Origin: Melastoma dodecandrum
Lineage: Eukaryota > Streptophyta > Magnoliopsida > Myrtales > Melastomataceae
Assembly (NCBI GenBank): GCA_029817715.1
Contig: JARUPY010000186.1
Location: forward strand, 124,001 to 188,000
Direction of reading: 5' to 3'
DNA: 64,000 bases
The notes under the pieces are model-generated. The model had not been told where the DNA came from. It saw only the letters and a program-made list of their open reading frames with translations, and searched no databases. This document shows, piece after piece, positions 26,806-36,883 of this stretch. Within the stretch, counting starts at the first letter, position 1, and every line of letters starts with the position of its first letter. The position numbers were made by a program, and so were the translations under genes.

Positions 26806-27204
26806 TTACATAGTGTTATAATACAAAAACCGTTTAGAATACCAGACCAGAAACTTTCGGTACATATCATAATTCCGGAGTTTAGTCCAGCCTTTTCGAC
26901 AAAGATCACTAGGATCCATGTACCATCCTTTTTCTGGGTCTGTGGAAACTGCAAAAGCAAGTTCACAATCTATGGAGTACAAAATCATTTTTTGGGTTTT
27001 TCTTTCACAGTAATATTCTAAATATCTTAGGACACGACCGATTCTTTTGAGAAAACGAGGACACTTCCATCTGGGTTCTCCATACTCTATCCGGTCGAGT
27101 TTTAGTCGTCGGAAATGAGCTTGGAGAATTCCACATGGGGGAAACCATGGCTTATCATCACTAAGATGTCTTTTAGGAGGCCTCATCGGTTTTCCCACTC
27201 TCAA
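26806..27204 (-). CDS. Unidentified 132-aa ORF in the viral leader-like region
   Basis: An open frame starting MRVGKPMRPP, basic and rich in Arg, Lys, Tyr and Trp, with four Cys (PPCGI, KCPRF, YYCER, DLCRK among its contexts). I do not recognise the family. It lies downstream of the second ORF and of the TATA-like box and upstream of the second primer-binding site, so by position it falls in what would be the pregenomic RNA leader. Such leaders usually hold only short ORFs, and 132 codons is unusual. It could be a real extra viral protein, the decayed end of another ORF, or chance. No stop or frameshift interrupts it. Confidence 0.4.
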   Translation of the reverse strand: MRVGKPMRPPKRHLSDDKPWFPPCGILQAHFRRLKLDRIEYGEPRWKCPRFLKRIGRVLRYLEYYCERKTQKMILYSIDCELAFAVSTDPEKGWYMDPSDLCRKGWTKLRNYDMYRKFLVWYSKRFLYYNTM

Positions 27205-27669
27205 GCTATCTGTGCCCTGTGGCTCTCACCTTTGGCCGATGGCAATACGACTGCGAAAGCTTTACGGACCTACCTTCCTGAGAGACTCCTGAAAATTTCT
27301 TATCGATAATAAACTCTAGAGATTTGAAGTTTTTTACTGGAGGAGATAAAGAGACCAGATGAAACAGAACACATAAACAGTAGAAAACTGGGAATAACAC
27401 AAATATAAGATAATTAAACCAGAGAACACAAACCTAAGGATACTGGAGGATATCATGACTTAGAAAAATGTTTTGGGATTTTTGATTTTTCAAATGTTTT
27501 TGGGTTTATCGAAGATAGAGATATTTGTTTGAGAAGAGTTAGAGAACTAGTACCGCCTTGCCTTTGTTACTGCCCAGAAAGGTGTTTTAGCTGCTCATGG
27601 ATATGGAGAAACTGGAAGTATTATTTCTGTGGTGTTTTTCCGATCTATCTTTCATCTTACAGGAGAGTG

Positions 27670-27678
27670 CTATTTATA
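27670..27678 (-). promoter_or_regulatory. TATA box of a putative pregenomic promoter
   Basis: On the minus strand the sequence reads TATAAATAG about 145 bp after the end of the second ORF, in the position expected for the caulimovirid pregenomic RNA promoter. Only the TATA motif supports the call. Confidence 0.5.
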
Positions 27679-27822
27679 CAACAAACTGAAAAATATACTA
27701 AGTTGTGGTTAAGCCACGTTACAACCTTATCGTTTCAGCCTTTTCCTCTGAGATGTGCGCGATGAGTCATCATCTTATCTCTAAGGAATTTTTTCGTCCT
27801 TTCAGCACATGGGGTGCTGTTC

Positions 27823-28857
27823 TTAGTCTTCGTCTTTTTGTCTTGGACGCTTTCCGTGCTTTTCATGTGGGGTCCTTCTTCTTGCCGACAGTTTTCTGGA
27901 TCTTGAAGAGGATGGTCCTGGGCCTGATGTTGGGCCTGTGAAGGAGAAAGTTTGAAGCATATTTTCTACAATGGCGTCCCAATCCTGTTGTTGTTGGATT
28001 TGTTCTTGGACAAAGCTTTCAAGGGTCTGTGATAGGTTCCAAACATGGGTCGCGTCAAGCTTTGCAATCTTCTCAAGAATAAGATCCTCTTCTGATAGAG
28101 GCAAAATTGCATTTTGTTGGAAAAGCTTCTTTGTGAGGCATTGTCTGCTGTACAAAACTTCTCTGTATTCTGGATTCTTGCCATCGTATGTTGGTGGTAT
28201 GGACCATGGCTCTGGAATGTCATCATCTACCTCAAAGTTTCCATAATGGATAGCCATTGAATGAGGGAGGCATGAGAAATTGTCAATTGTATTGATAGAT
28301 ACCAAGGAGGTGACTTGGTCATCATAATGCCATGCTCTATGTAGGAGGTAAGTAGAGTACACTGTAATTCCAAGCCATTTTTGATATCGATATGCCTGTT
28401 CTTCAAACCAAACTTTCCATGTGAATAACGGGGCAAACCAGGTCAAGATATCCGCAAGGTGAGCATGAGGGTACATTGATGGAGAGTATAAGAATAGGTC
28501 TCCAAACTGTTCCAAATATTGAAGCATTTCCATGGCTGGGAATTCAAAAGCAATAGTATGTGCATGGAGGAGATACCAGAAAAGCCATTTAAGCTCGATA
28601 GGAAATTTCTCTGTAGGTCTTATAGGAAAAACCTGTAAGAACGGACAAGTAGGATGAAGACCTTCTTTTGGAAAGAAGAGTTGTCCACTGTTTCTGAAAA
28701 TCTGTTGTAGATAAAAGTGCTGCATCTGTAAGTTGGAATGAGAAATTATTTCCATAGCACAGTCGAATCGAAAAATGGTATTCCACTTATGGATTTCAGG
28801 TGGTAATGATGTGGAGTGGTGTTGTCTTGGCTGTGCTTGAATATGAGTGGTGAACAT
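27823..28857 (-). CDS. Endogenous caulimovirid second ORF, 344 aa, function unknown
   Basis: An intact frame beginning MFTTHIQAQPRQ, 9 nt after the stop of the polyprotein ORF. The middle is rich in aromatic residues (WFAPLFTWKVWFEEQAYRY). The C-terminus is Gln-rich (QEQIQQQQDWD) and then Ser/Arg-rich and basic, ending in Lys/Arg clusters. Size and position match the second ORF of florendoviruses, whose role is unknown. The close spacing to the first ORF suggests translation from the same RNA. No lesion is visible, in contrast to the damaged movement-protein side. I assign no function. Confidence 0.7.
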   Translation of the reverse strand: MFTTHIQAQPRQHHSTSLPPEIHKWNTIFRFDCAMEIISHSNLQMQHFYLQQIFRNSGQLFFPKEGLHPTCPFLQVFPIRPTEKFPIELKWLFWYLLHAHTIAFEFPAMEMLQYLEQFGDLFLYSPSMYPHAHLADILTWFAPLFTWKVWFEEQAYRYQKWLGITVYSTYLLHRAWHYDDQVTSLVSINTIDNFSCLPHSMAIHYGNFEVDDDIPEPWSIPPTYDGKNPEYREVLYSRQCLTKKLFQQNAILPLSEEDLILEKIAKLDATHVWNLSQTLESFVQEQIQQQQDWDAIVENMLQTFSFTGPTSGPGPSSSRSRKLSARRRTPHEKHGKRPRQKDED

Positions 28858-28866
28858 AGCCTGTAA

Positions 28867-31800
28867 CTATGGATATTCTAGGAGATGTGGATTGACTGTA
28901 TCAAAAGGTCTGGATAGAAAGTATGCGACCACATTAGCTGTTCCTTTGATATGTCTTAATAAGCAAGAGTATTGTGAGAACCACTGAGAAAGTCGTAGGC
29001 GCTGTGCATTAGGTATCCTTTTTGCCTTGATGTTCATCATCGAGTTGAAGGACTTGAAATCTGTTTCTACCAGGAAATGGCATCCTGCTAGATGAAATTC
29101 AAAACGCTTGATCCCATGTTTTACAGCTAAGATTTCTTTGATGCTGGAATGGTAGTGTTGTTCTGCTTGACTGAATTTTCCAGACTTGTAGGCACAAATC
29201 TTTCTTGTTCCATTTTTTTCTTCGATAAGAATGGCTGCCCAAAATTCATTACTAGCATCTGTTTGCAGGATTCTGGTTCCATCAGAGGGAATCTGTAGAG
29301 GTGGTAAATTCTGCAGAGATTTCTTCAAGTATTGAACTGCTCTGGTTTGTTCATGAGTCCATGGGGCTGCATTTTTCTTGAGCTGGGCCTCTAATGGGCT
29401 GGTATACTGACTGATCTCTAGAACAAAATCTCGTAAGTAGTTTACAATTCCCAAAAACTGTTGTACCTGTTTTTTTGTAAGAAGGGAATCTGGGAATTTG
29501 AGTAACTCTTGTGCGATATGTGGTCCAGGGTAATATTGACCGTCTGCTAGGCGCATTCCTAGAAAGTCAATAGTGGTAGTGCATAGCTGGACTTTCTTTT
29601 CTGCGAGCATTATGCCATACTGCTGTAGTATCTGGGCAAACTGCTGTAAAAGTGTTTCATGGGAGCTCAGATCTTGACTGAAAAGAAGTATGTCATCAAT
29701 ATAAATTAGTGCTGATGACTGGAGTGGAGTGAAAATTCTGGTCATGGCTTCTTGAAATAAGGAGGGCGCTGTCTTTAATCCAAAAGGTAGGACTTTCCAT
29801 TGGAAATGTCCATTTGGGATACATAAGGCAGTTTTCCATCTGTCTTCTGGATGGATACCCAATTGCCAAAATCCACTTTTAAGGTCAAACTTGGAGAAGA
29901 CCTTTGCTTGGGAGAGTGATGAGAACAAAGATGTTCTGTTGGGAAGAGGAAACTTGATATCTTGTAGGAAATGGTTTAGGGGTTGGTAATTAATGACCAG
30001 CCTCTTCTTTCCTCTATTCTGTTCTGATCTTTTGTTGACGTAAAAAGCTTCACATGCCCACGAGGAGGTTGAATATTCAATCAGTCCTTGTTGTAAAAGT
30101 TCTTGGCATTCTTCAGCAACTTGTTTGGAATCTTCTGGCTGCATTCCCGGGTGGCTTGCTTTGGTAGGATTAACATCCTCATTCTGTTTGAAAGGGAGTC
30201 GAACAAAGAATTCGGGGTTGGTCCATAGTGGAGCTGAGCACTTTGTCAGAAATTCCTTGTGGTCTGCTGCAAATGATGGACGGAATAATTCAATAGCCTT
30301 TTCAACTGGCTGGGTTGAATAAATTCTGTTTTCATGAGTGAAGGGCTTGAAACTAGATTTATGTCTTATTCCTGTTGCCAAAAGTCGCAAGTGTCGAAGC
30401 TGTTGGATCAAGTCCCATCCTAGGACTAAATCTTTTCCTGGGAGGTCTGTAGCAACGATCTTGGCTTGTATAGAACAAGTAGGGAAAAGCATTATCCTGA
30501 TAGGCTTTGTCCGAAGATATGTCTGGAAAGTTTTTCCAGATGCTGCTTTATAAGTGTTGATTTCTGGGACTAAGAAATCTGCTGGTACCATAGCTGGATT
30601 TATCATGCTTTCTGCTGCACCCGTGTCAATGAAGGCAATAGCTTGTACTGGTCTATGGTACTTTGAAAAGTAAACTTGTATTTTGACATGAGGCAGAATG
30701 CTGGTAGTAGCTAGGAGAGGAACCTGGTATTCTTGGGCATCGTCTGATTCAGAAGTTTCTGGTCCAGAAGTTGTAGTTTGAATCACCAAATTTGTGAAGG
30801 ACTCACAAGATGGAATTCTCCTAGCCAAGGTATTAATGTGTGGCCTTCGAGGAGGAGGGTATCTGGTTACCGTAGTGAAGGTGTAAATACCATGAATATC
30901 TTCCTCTTCTGTAGAGGAGTCGAGGTCTCTTGAGGCCCGAAATTGTGGCTGACTTTCCAAACAGCATATGGTCTGGGAAGACGGTTCATCATCCAGGGAG
31001 AAAATTGATTCAACATCATTGTCTTGTAGGGAAATTCCAGTGACCTTTTCCAGCTGAGCTACAAATTTCTTCTGTTTCTTCGGGCAGTGTTTAGCAAAGT
31101 GTCCTTGCTTATTGCAGACAAAACATTTTGAAGATTTTCTATCTGGAGACCGTCTCTGCTTGAAGCGTAGATACCGCTTTTTCCCATTATAGGGCAATCT
31201 TCTAGAGAACCTTTTCCTGGGTATCCTGGGCTGATAATGCTGAGTGTCTTTTTTATGCGTAAGCCTTTTTCCAAACCTTTTCTTCTTGGAAATTCGTCTT
31301 TCAGGGATATCTGGACATTTGCACATATCAGCTTTAGTGCACTTGATAAGATATCTGGCTGGCTTGCAAGCATTATCTATTCTCTTGTCGTGCTTGAGGA
31401 AGTCTCTGATGACTTCTCGTCGTTGACATAGTTCACTTATAGCAAAGTGGACTGCTTGGATAATTTGCTCGACTGTTAAGTCCATGATCTTCAGGTTCTT
31501 TGCGGTTAATTCTTTTTCTACTAATGAGGAGACTGGTTCTGTCAAGGAGGACAGAAAGACTGGCTTAAGGGCGTCGTTTGCTCCGAGGTTGACAAAAAGT
31601 GTCACCATTCTTTTGAAGTGGCGGTTGATATCCTTTTTTCGATAAGAACAACACCTTCTTTTGAAAAATTCCTTTCTTTGGTCATCAATCAAATTTTCTG
31701 GACTTCCAATAAAGTTTGTGTAGAGTTGAGTGAGGAAGTTTTGGAAAGGAAGGCTGATGAACTGGACTTGTATCTGTTCTGGTAAATTGTTCCACCATGT

Positions 31801-31923
31801 CTGTAGCATTCCAGTGAATCTGGCGGTTAATTCAGAAAGGATATCTGCAGAAGATGGAACTGATAATCTTTTCTGGAGGCACCATGCATAGAAATCTTTA
31901 AATTGTTGAGGCCATTTGTCCAA
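28867..31923 (-). CDS. Endogenous caulimovirid polyprotein 3' part: capsid, protease, RT, RNase H (open frame)
   Basis: A 1018-codon open frame, being the downstream part of the viral first ORF; the Met at 31923 is only the first after an upstream stop near 31950. Order: capsid-like domain with a basic region and zinc knuckle CFVCNKQGHFAKHC (about residues 267-280), aspartic protease FIDTGA (near 433), reverse transcriptase with FDLKSGFWQL and YIDDILLFS (near 741), and RNase H with TDAS (near 890) and a later TDFKSF. These would encapsidate RNA, process the polyprotein and copy RNA to DNA. The catalytic DTG and YxDD motifs are present. No stop occurs across the span, so decay here is mild. 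It is not a retrotransposon, since no integrase follows. Confidence 0.9.
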   Translation of the reverse strand: MDKWPQQFKDFYAWCLQKRLSVPSSADILSELTARFTGMLQTWWNNLPEQIQVQFISLPFQNFLTQLYTNFIGSPENLIDDQRKEFFKRRCCSYRKKDINRHFKRMVTLFVNLGANDALKPVFLSSLTEPVSSLVEKELTAKNLKIMDLTVEQIIQAVHFAISELCQRREVIRDFLKHDKRIDNACKPARYLIKCTKADMCKCPDIPERRISKKKRFGKRLTHKKDTQHYQPRIPRKRFSRRLPYNGKKRYLRFKQRRSPDRKSSKCFVCNKQGHFAKHCPKKQKKFVAQLEKVTGISLQDNDVESIFSLDDEPSSQTICCLESQPQFRASRDLDSSTEEEDIHGIYTFTTVTRYPPPRRPHINTLARRIPSCESFTNLVIQTTTSGPETSESDDAQEYQVPLLATTSILPHVKIQVYFSKYHRPVQAIAFIDTGAAESMINPAMVPADFLVPEINTYKAASGKTFQTYLRTKPIRIMLFPTCSIQAKIVATDLPGKDLVLGWDLIQQLRHLRLLATGIRHKSSFKPFTHENRIYSTQPVEKAIELFRPSFAADHKEFLTKCSAPLWTNPEFFVRLPFKQNEDVNPTKASHPGMQPEDSKQVAEECQELLQQGLIEYSTSSWACEAFYVNKRSEQNRGKKRLVINYQPLNHFLQDIKFPLPNRTSLFSSLSQAKVFSKFDLKSGFWQLGIHPEDRWKTALCIPNGHFQWKVLPFGLKTAPSLFQEAMTRIFTPLQSSALIYIDDILLFSQDLSSHETLLQQFAQILQQYGIMLAEKKVQLCTTTIDFLGMRLADGQYYPGPHIAQELLKFPDSLLTKKQVQQFLGIVNYLRDFVLEISQYTSPLEAQLKKNAAPWTHEQTRAVQYLKKSLQNLPPLQIPSDGTRILQTDASNEFWAAILIEEKNGTRKICAYKSGKFSQAEQHYHSSIKEILAVKHGIKRFEFHLAGCHFLVETDFKSFNSMMNIKAKRIPNAQRLRLSQWFSQYSCLLRHIKGTANVVAYFLSRPFDTVNPHLLEYP

Positions 31924-34862
31924 GTCGATATCATCCAGGGTGAACTTTTCTTATCCCTTAAAATGTCGTTCTTGAGTTTCTTCTAAAGATTGATCAGAAG
32001 AACTTTCTGGTTCATCCACATGCGGATTATCTGCCATTAGTATCTGTGGATCCTCAGTGATCGATGATTCTGCTGATGATGCGAAAAACTCGGAATCCTG
32101 CTCATCAGAACTTGGTTCTCCTTGTGTGGAACTTGTAGAGGTTATTGACTCAGAGGTTTCTGATGAAACTGATTATGCTGGCTTCCTTGTAAGGAATATA
32201 TATGAATTTTCGTCCAGGTGTTGGTCATACTGGTGTTCATTAACCTGGTGTAATATATCAGGTTCGCTTGGCCATGAGATAGAGCTGGTGGCAGAAGAGT
32301 TACTTTGGTAGTGATTCTGTTGGGAAACTGGTTTCATCCAATGTGGGATGGAAACCTGGGGCTTGTTCTTCATTCTATTCTCCTTGATTAGCAACTGCTG
32401 AGTCGGTATTTGACTAGAAGAGTCTGTAGGACTTGGAGACCGTCTTGGTCGTGAGGAACTGGAAAGTTTTTGCTTTCCTGTTCTGATGTCCTCTTTTCTG
32501 CGCTTTTCTTTTTCCTGTTTTCGGACAATTTCTCTGATGTCCGCAATATCTCTTTTTTCTGGATTACCGAAGAGATTATGTCCTTTAGCATGCTCCTGAA
32601 GAGGGGAATAGGAGCTGGGTCTTCCTAAGTTGAAGAAGTCCGTTCCTTTTGTGACTGGATTGGGATTGTCTTGGATTGCCTTGATCTGTCGTTTTATCTT
32701 GGCAATTTCTTCATCCAGGTCTGATCTAAAATAAGACGGATATCTTCCTTGTTCAAAATTATCCAAGGAATGCATGAGTACTCTTAGTACTTCATGTGTC
32801 TGGGTGTGGTGTTGATCCATCTTTTCTGAAAGCCGAGCACCTTGTTGGTGGAGACTTGATTCTACTTTTTCCAAATTATGTTCTACTTTCTGTACTCTTT
32901 TGCAAATGGTAGTGAGGGCAGTATTTTGTGCGATGGCATTTTGACTTTGCCAGTTAAGCACCGTTTCTGCAAGGCTATTTCTCATTGGGTTTCCAGCCTG
33001 GTCTACTGCTGTGGGTACTGGTATTTTGCCTCACATTGTTGTGAGTAAATTCTTCAAGGGGTGGAAAACTCAAGTCTGCATCTGAGTGTTTTGGTTGCAT
33101 CATCATAACAGATGCAGGGGCTCGGATCTTTTGAATGTCCAATGGAGCATACAAGGCTTCTTGAGAACAGGTGGTGTAAGGCCTTGGGGATGGAGCTATC
33201 TCCGCTGGTTCTGGGTTTTGTACGGAGGCTTTTTTCCTTTGCCATCTTAGGATTGGCTTATAGCAGGGTAGAACCGTTTGCTTTTGCTTTAACGAACGTT
33301 TTGAGTCTTTGGCCAAATCTACCAAATCTTGCCACGCCTGATGTTGGTGTACTGATACTGGCGTTGGTGGTTCTTTATCAATGAACTTATCTTCCCATCC
33401 TGTGGGATTAATTGGACCAGATTCTGGTTTGGGAGACGGTATCCCATAGTTCACGATGTAGTCGAACTTTCCAAAAGGTTGGCCTAGGAGTCCAACTGCA
33501 GGGTCATTTAACTTGTATCGTTGAAACAGAGGCAGGTCTTTCACCATCTTGCTTGTCATGGGCCGTCGACAAGGGTTATCGTCTTCAGAGTCAGAGTCAT
33601 TATTTGAACCTGGGAGATTTCTTCTTTTCTGGCAACTTATTTTGCTCTTTTGCCTGGAATAATCTGGTTCTTCACAGTCATCACAGTCGCAGTTTGTTGG
33701 GCATTTTCCAACATCCCAATAACAGTGTTGTGACTGGGGATCTTGAAACTGAAAAATCTGGGTTGCCTTGTCCATCAAAAGAATGAATGATCTTGTTGAG
33801 GGAGTCCGGTTTTTTCCGTTTAGGTACCGGTTGAACCATGAACATTGTGGGAAAAATGGGCGGAGTCGCTGGTTCCTTTTCTTGTGACCTGTCAAATTTG
33901 ATTGTCACAGGTCCTTCTCTATGCCTTATGAACGTAGGAGAAGTAGACTGGATTGGGGCAACTGGTGCAGTCTGCTTCTTGATCTGCTCATAATTTGTCA
34001 CCCATCACTCTGGGAGTAACTTCAAGAGTTCTGCTCTTGGAATCTGTCTTGGAATGTGAATGCAGGTAGGTGCTTTCTGATTGTGGTAGTCTGCCACAAT
34101 GAGCAAGGCATCATGGGAATCATTTGGCAAGCTGATGTCCAGGGCATGATTCTGGACTCGATACACCATCTGATAATGGAGAGTAGCCTCGATGGAATCT
34201 GATTCCATGGTGGCACCACAAAGCTGAAGTTGTACCTGCAAAGCTGTCAAGACCTTTGGGTCTCTAAGAGACATGCAGAAGTTAGGATAAAGGGTCACAA
34301 AGACCGTTCCAGCATTTAATGTTGTTTCAATTGTCTCAATAACAGCATGTTGATATTCCATGTATCTGGTGTCCAATAAAGCCATTCTGGCTGTCACAGG
34401 CAGTCCTTTTCGTCCATGATATGTCAGGGCAAGTCTTATGGCTCCAAAATGGAGATGGGTATATCCTTTTTCAGTCCATTATCCAGGGAATTCTGCAGGC
34501 AGTTGTAAGGAAACAAATTGTTCCCGCTGGGTTCCCAAAATATGGTGTTGACTGAATTTGCTTGTCTGAACATATTCAAGGGCAGATGAGGCAGGCTGTC
34601 TGATTAATGTCCTTATTCGTCTGATTGGTCCTGCTGATGGTTTGTGAAATGCAGTATACGGACTAAGCAAAGGGAGCTTAGTATTTACCACTTGATTAGT
34701 GTCACAGTCCTCATAAGAAATTTCATATAGTGATTCAAGGCTAGAAGTAGATCTACGGAAAGAAGAACTTGGCTCAAGGGAGACAGGGGCGTTTAGAGTA
34801 ACAGGATTGTTGTTATTATCCATGATAATGAAGGAGGGCAATAACGGCAGGCAGGTGGGCAT
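31924..34862 (-). pseudogene. Endogenous caulimovirid polyprotein 5' part: movement protein and coiled-coil region, disrupted
   Basis: The likely original start is the ATG at 34823, reading MDNNNN, about 110 nt after the primer-binding site. A 30K-type movement-protein region spans about 34700-34000, with in-frame stops at 34479-34481 and 34005-34007. Past 33900 a frame change (about 33740-33800) leads into an acidic, Cys-containing stretch (DCDDCEEPDYS). A second frame change near 32980 leads into a coiled-coil-like region (VQKVEHNLEKVESSL) and a Ser/Arg-rich linker. More in-frame stops occur at 32173-32175 and near 31950. The first ORF is therefore inactivated upstream of the capsid. Confidence 0.8.
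34057..34091. repeat. Source segment of an inverted 35-nt duplicate
   Basis: This stretch inside the movement-protein region is found in exact reverse complement at 34953-34987, beside the primer-binding site. Confidence 0.95.
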
Positions 34863-34932
34863 AAGTTTCTACTCTCTCCCTCTCTCTGAAAAGAAGGAAG
34901 AAAACTGGACAGGAAATGTACGGAAGTACAGG

Positions 34933-34944
34933 GCTCTGATACCA
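34933..34944 (-). promoter_or_regulatory. tRNA-Met primer-binding site of the viral element
   Basis: The minus strand reads TGGTATCAGAGC, the exact 12-nt complement of the plant initiator tRNA-Met 3' end, which primes caulimovirid minus-strand DNA synthesis. It lies 110 nt upstream of the first ORF. Confidence 0.9.
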
Positions 34945-34952
34945 TAAACATG

Positions 34953-34987
34953 GACTACCACAATCAGAAAGCACCTACCTGCATTCA
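34953..34987. repeat. Inverted 35-nt copy of movement-protein sequence at the viral right end
   Basis: Exact reverse complement of 34057-34091. The duplicated CDPK segment starts 11 bp further on, at 34998. Confidence 0.95.
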
Positions 34988-34997
34988 TATATCATAC

Positions 34998-36830
34998 TGT
35001 TAATATATCATACTGATACTGATAGTATTGTCCGAATTTAAAGTTTCATTCCTCTTTTTAGGTCCTCAAAATATCATACTAAGTTTTATATTCTGTGGCT
35101 GCTGGTAACAGGCAAGGTTTACCGGGATATTGTCGGCAGTGCTTATTATGTTGCACCTGAAGTATTACGACGTAGTTACGGTAAGGAAATTTATATCTGG
35201 AGTGCCGGGGTGATTTTGTACATTCTTCTAAGTGGAGTTCCTCCATCTTGGGCGGGTGATATCATTGATTCACTCTTTTAACATTGCTTTGTTGGAGATA
35301 ATCTTTTCAGCTGTGTCCTGCATTACTATTTTTATCCTTTAAATCGATATCTCAGAAAATGAAAAGGGCATCTTCAACGAGATATTGTACGGAGAAATGG
35401 ATTTTGCATCCGACCCATGGCCATCCATCTCAAATAGTGCCAAGGATCTTGTCAGGAAAATGTTGACGTAGGATCCTAAAAAGCGAATCACAGCTGCACA
35501 AGTACTCGGTAATGAGACTTTCTGAAATTCTCTTGCCCATTTACTTGCTTAAACCCAGGCAGCAAACAATTACGACTAAATGATGGTAATGAGCAGAACA
35601 TCCATGGCTCAAAGAAGGCGAGGCATTAGACAAGCCAATAGACAGCGCTGTTGTCTCTCGAATGACGCAGTTCAGGGCCACAAATAAACTCAAGAAACTC
35701 GCCTTGAAGGTTAATTGCTTACAGTAGATCGTCAGCGAGTTTTGTTGCTTTAGAATGATGCCGTCTTCGTAATTTCTAAAAGTTATGGCTTGATCACTTG
35801 TCCACCTAGTTCTGTCGAAAAAGTACGTAAAATGAGGTTATTACTACTTACCACTGCTCAGGGGAGTTCCTTCAGTTTTAAGAGTTGCCATCTTTTCTCT
35901 GATGAGATTAGTTTTCAATTCTTTGTAGGTTATTGCTGCGAATCTCTCCGAAGAGGACATCAAAGGTCTCAAAGCTATGTTCACTAACTTGGATACGGAC
36001 AATAGTGAGACAATCACCTATGAAGAGCTAAAGACTGGTTTGGCTGGACCTGGGTCGAGGCTATCAGAGGCGGAAGTCCAGCAACTTATGGATGCAGGTC
36101 AGCCCATTGTTACTCAACTAAACTGGAGTTGCCTCGTCTATTGATTGCAACTCATGGATGTGGTCTGTGTTTCAGGCTGATGTCGACGGAAACGAGACTA
36201 TTGACTATATTGAGTTTATTTCAGCTACCATGCATCGACATAAGCTGGAGAGAGACGAGCACCTGTACTCTGCGTTTCAGTATTTCGACAAGGATGGCAT
36301 TGGGTAAGCCTCTTAAATTATTACTAGAAGCTTCAATACTCTGCCTAGGAGTAATCTTTAATACTCATGTTAAGGTGTACGACTCTATCTTTAATTATTA
36401 CTAAAGAAAGCAGCACAACTCTATCCACTCGAAATGGAACATTTTTGAAGTATTGTTGCAAGACTATTTCGACATCTAACAGATGAAAAATGACAGAAGG
36501 GCACATATGTGGTGCAAGACATGGAACTAACCACAGGTTTTTAATGCATTCGGAATTCGCAACTGGTGATGGAGTTTGAACATCATTAGCCAATGGAGAA
36601 CGAAATCACCTCTGGTATGTCTGCATGTCGCGTCAGCGACAAGATGGCGGATGTGTGGTGCATACCATTTCACTCTCTCCACATGTTCAACTCGAACATC
36701 CCAGGAAAGTCCTGTAAACCCAAATCATCGAGCATATCCGCTTTCATCAGTTTCGACGACCCGAGAAAAATTGCAGAACCAGGAAGTGAATACCCTCAGA
36801 ACCAGGAAGTGAAATGAATACCCTCAGAAC
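34998..36830 (+). pseudogene. CDPK copy 2 with the TYW2 3' end, segmental duplicate
   Basis: This begins at the same base as copy 1 (TGTTAATATATCATACTG) and carries the same exon series to about 36306: [19 protein letters not shown], the [13 protein letters not shown] exon and the EF-hand exons. Lesions differ from copy 1. A TAG occurs at 35469-35471 in KMLT-stop-DPKK. About 600 bp equivalent to copy 1 15173-15778 (third and fourth EF-hand exons) are deleted and replaced by a short filler near 36377. In contrast, the PIDSAV exon and the GATGCAG exon end, damaged in copy 1, are intact here. Sequence from about 36600 matches the last TYW2 exon with a 1-nt loss near its stop. A small tandem repeat (GAATACCCTCAGAAC) precedes the junction with TNL-C 3' sequence near 36833. 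Confidence 0.88.
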
Positions 36831-36883
36831 CCGCATCCAGTTGAGGCATAGTACATCATTCAACTTTCAGTTCTCCTCCTTTT

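Larger units (their letters stand above)
26735..34989 (-). mobile_element. Endogenous caulimovirid (florendovirus-like), one genome unit
   Basis: Integrated plant pararetrovirus DNA lying entirely on the minus strand. In viral order: tRNA-Met primer-binding site (34944-34933), movement-protein region, coiled-coil region, capsid with CCHC knuckle, aspartic protease, RT, RNase H, a second ORF, a TATA box near 27674, a leader-like region and a second degenerate primer-binding site (26746-26735). No integrase is present, which together with the movement protein separates it from LTR retrotransposons. Two main ORFs, the first carrying everything from movement protein to RNase H, is the florendovirus plan. 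The span of 8.2 kb is a normal family length. The first ORF is broken by stops and frameshifts upstream of the capsid. Viral sequence ends at about 34987 with an inverted piece of itself. Confidence 0.88.

Noticed and set aside
30125..31431. Plus-strand open frames inside the viral polyprotein region
   Set aside because: They are shadows of the long minus-strand frame with clear capsid, protease and RT motifs; none has a domain of its own.
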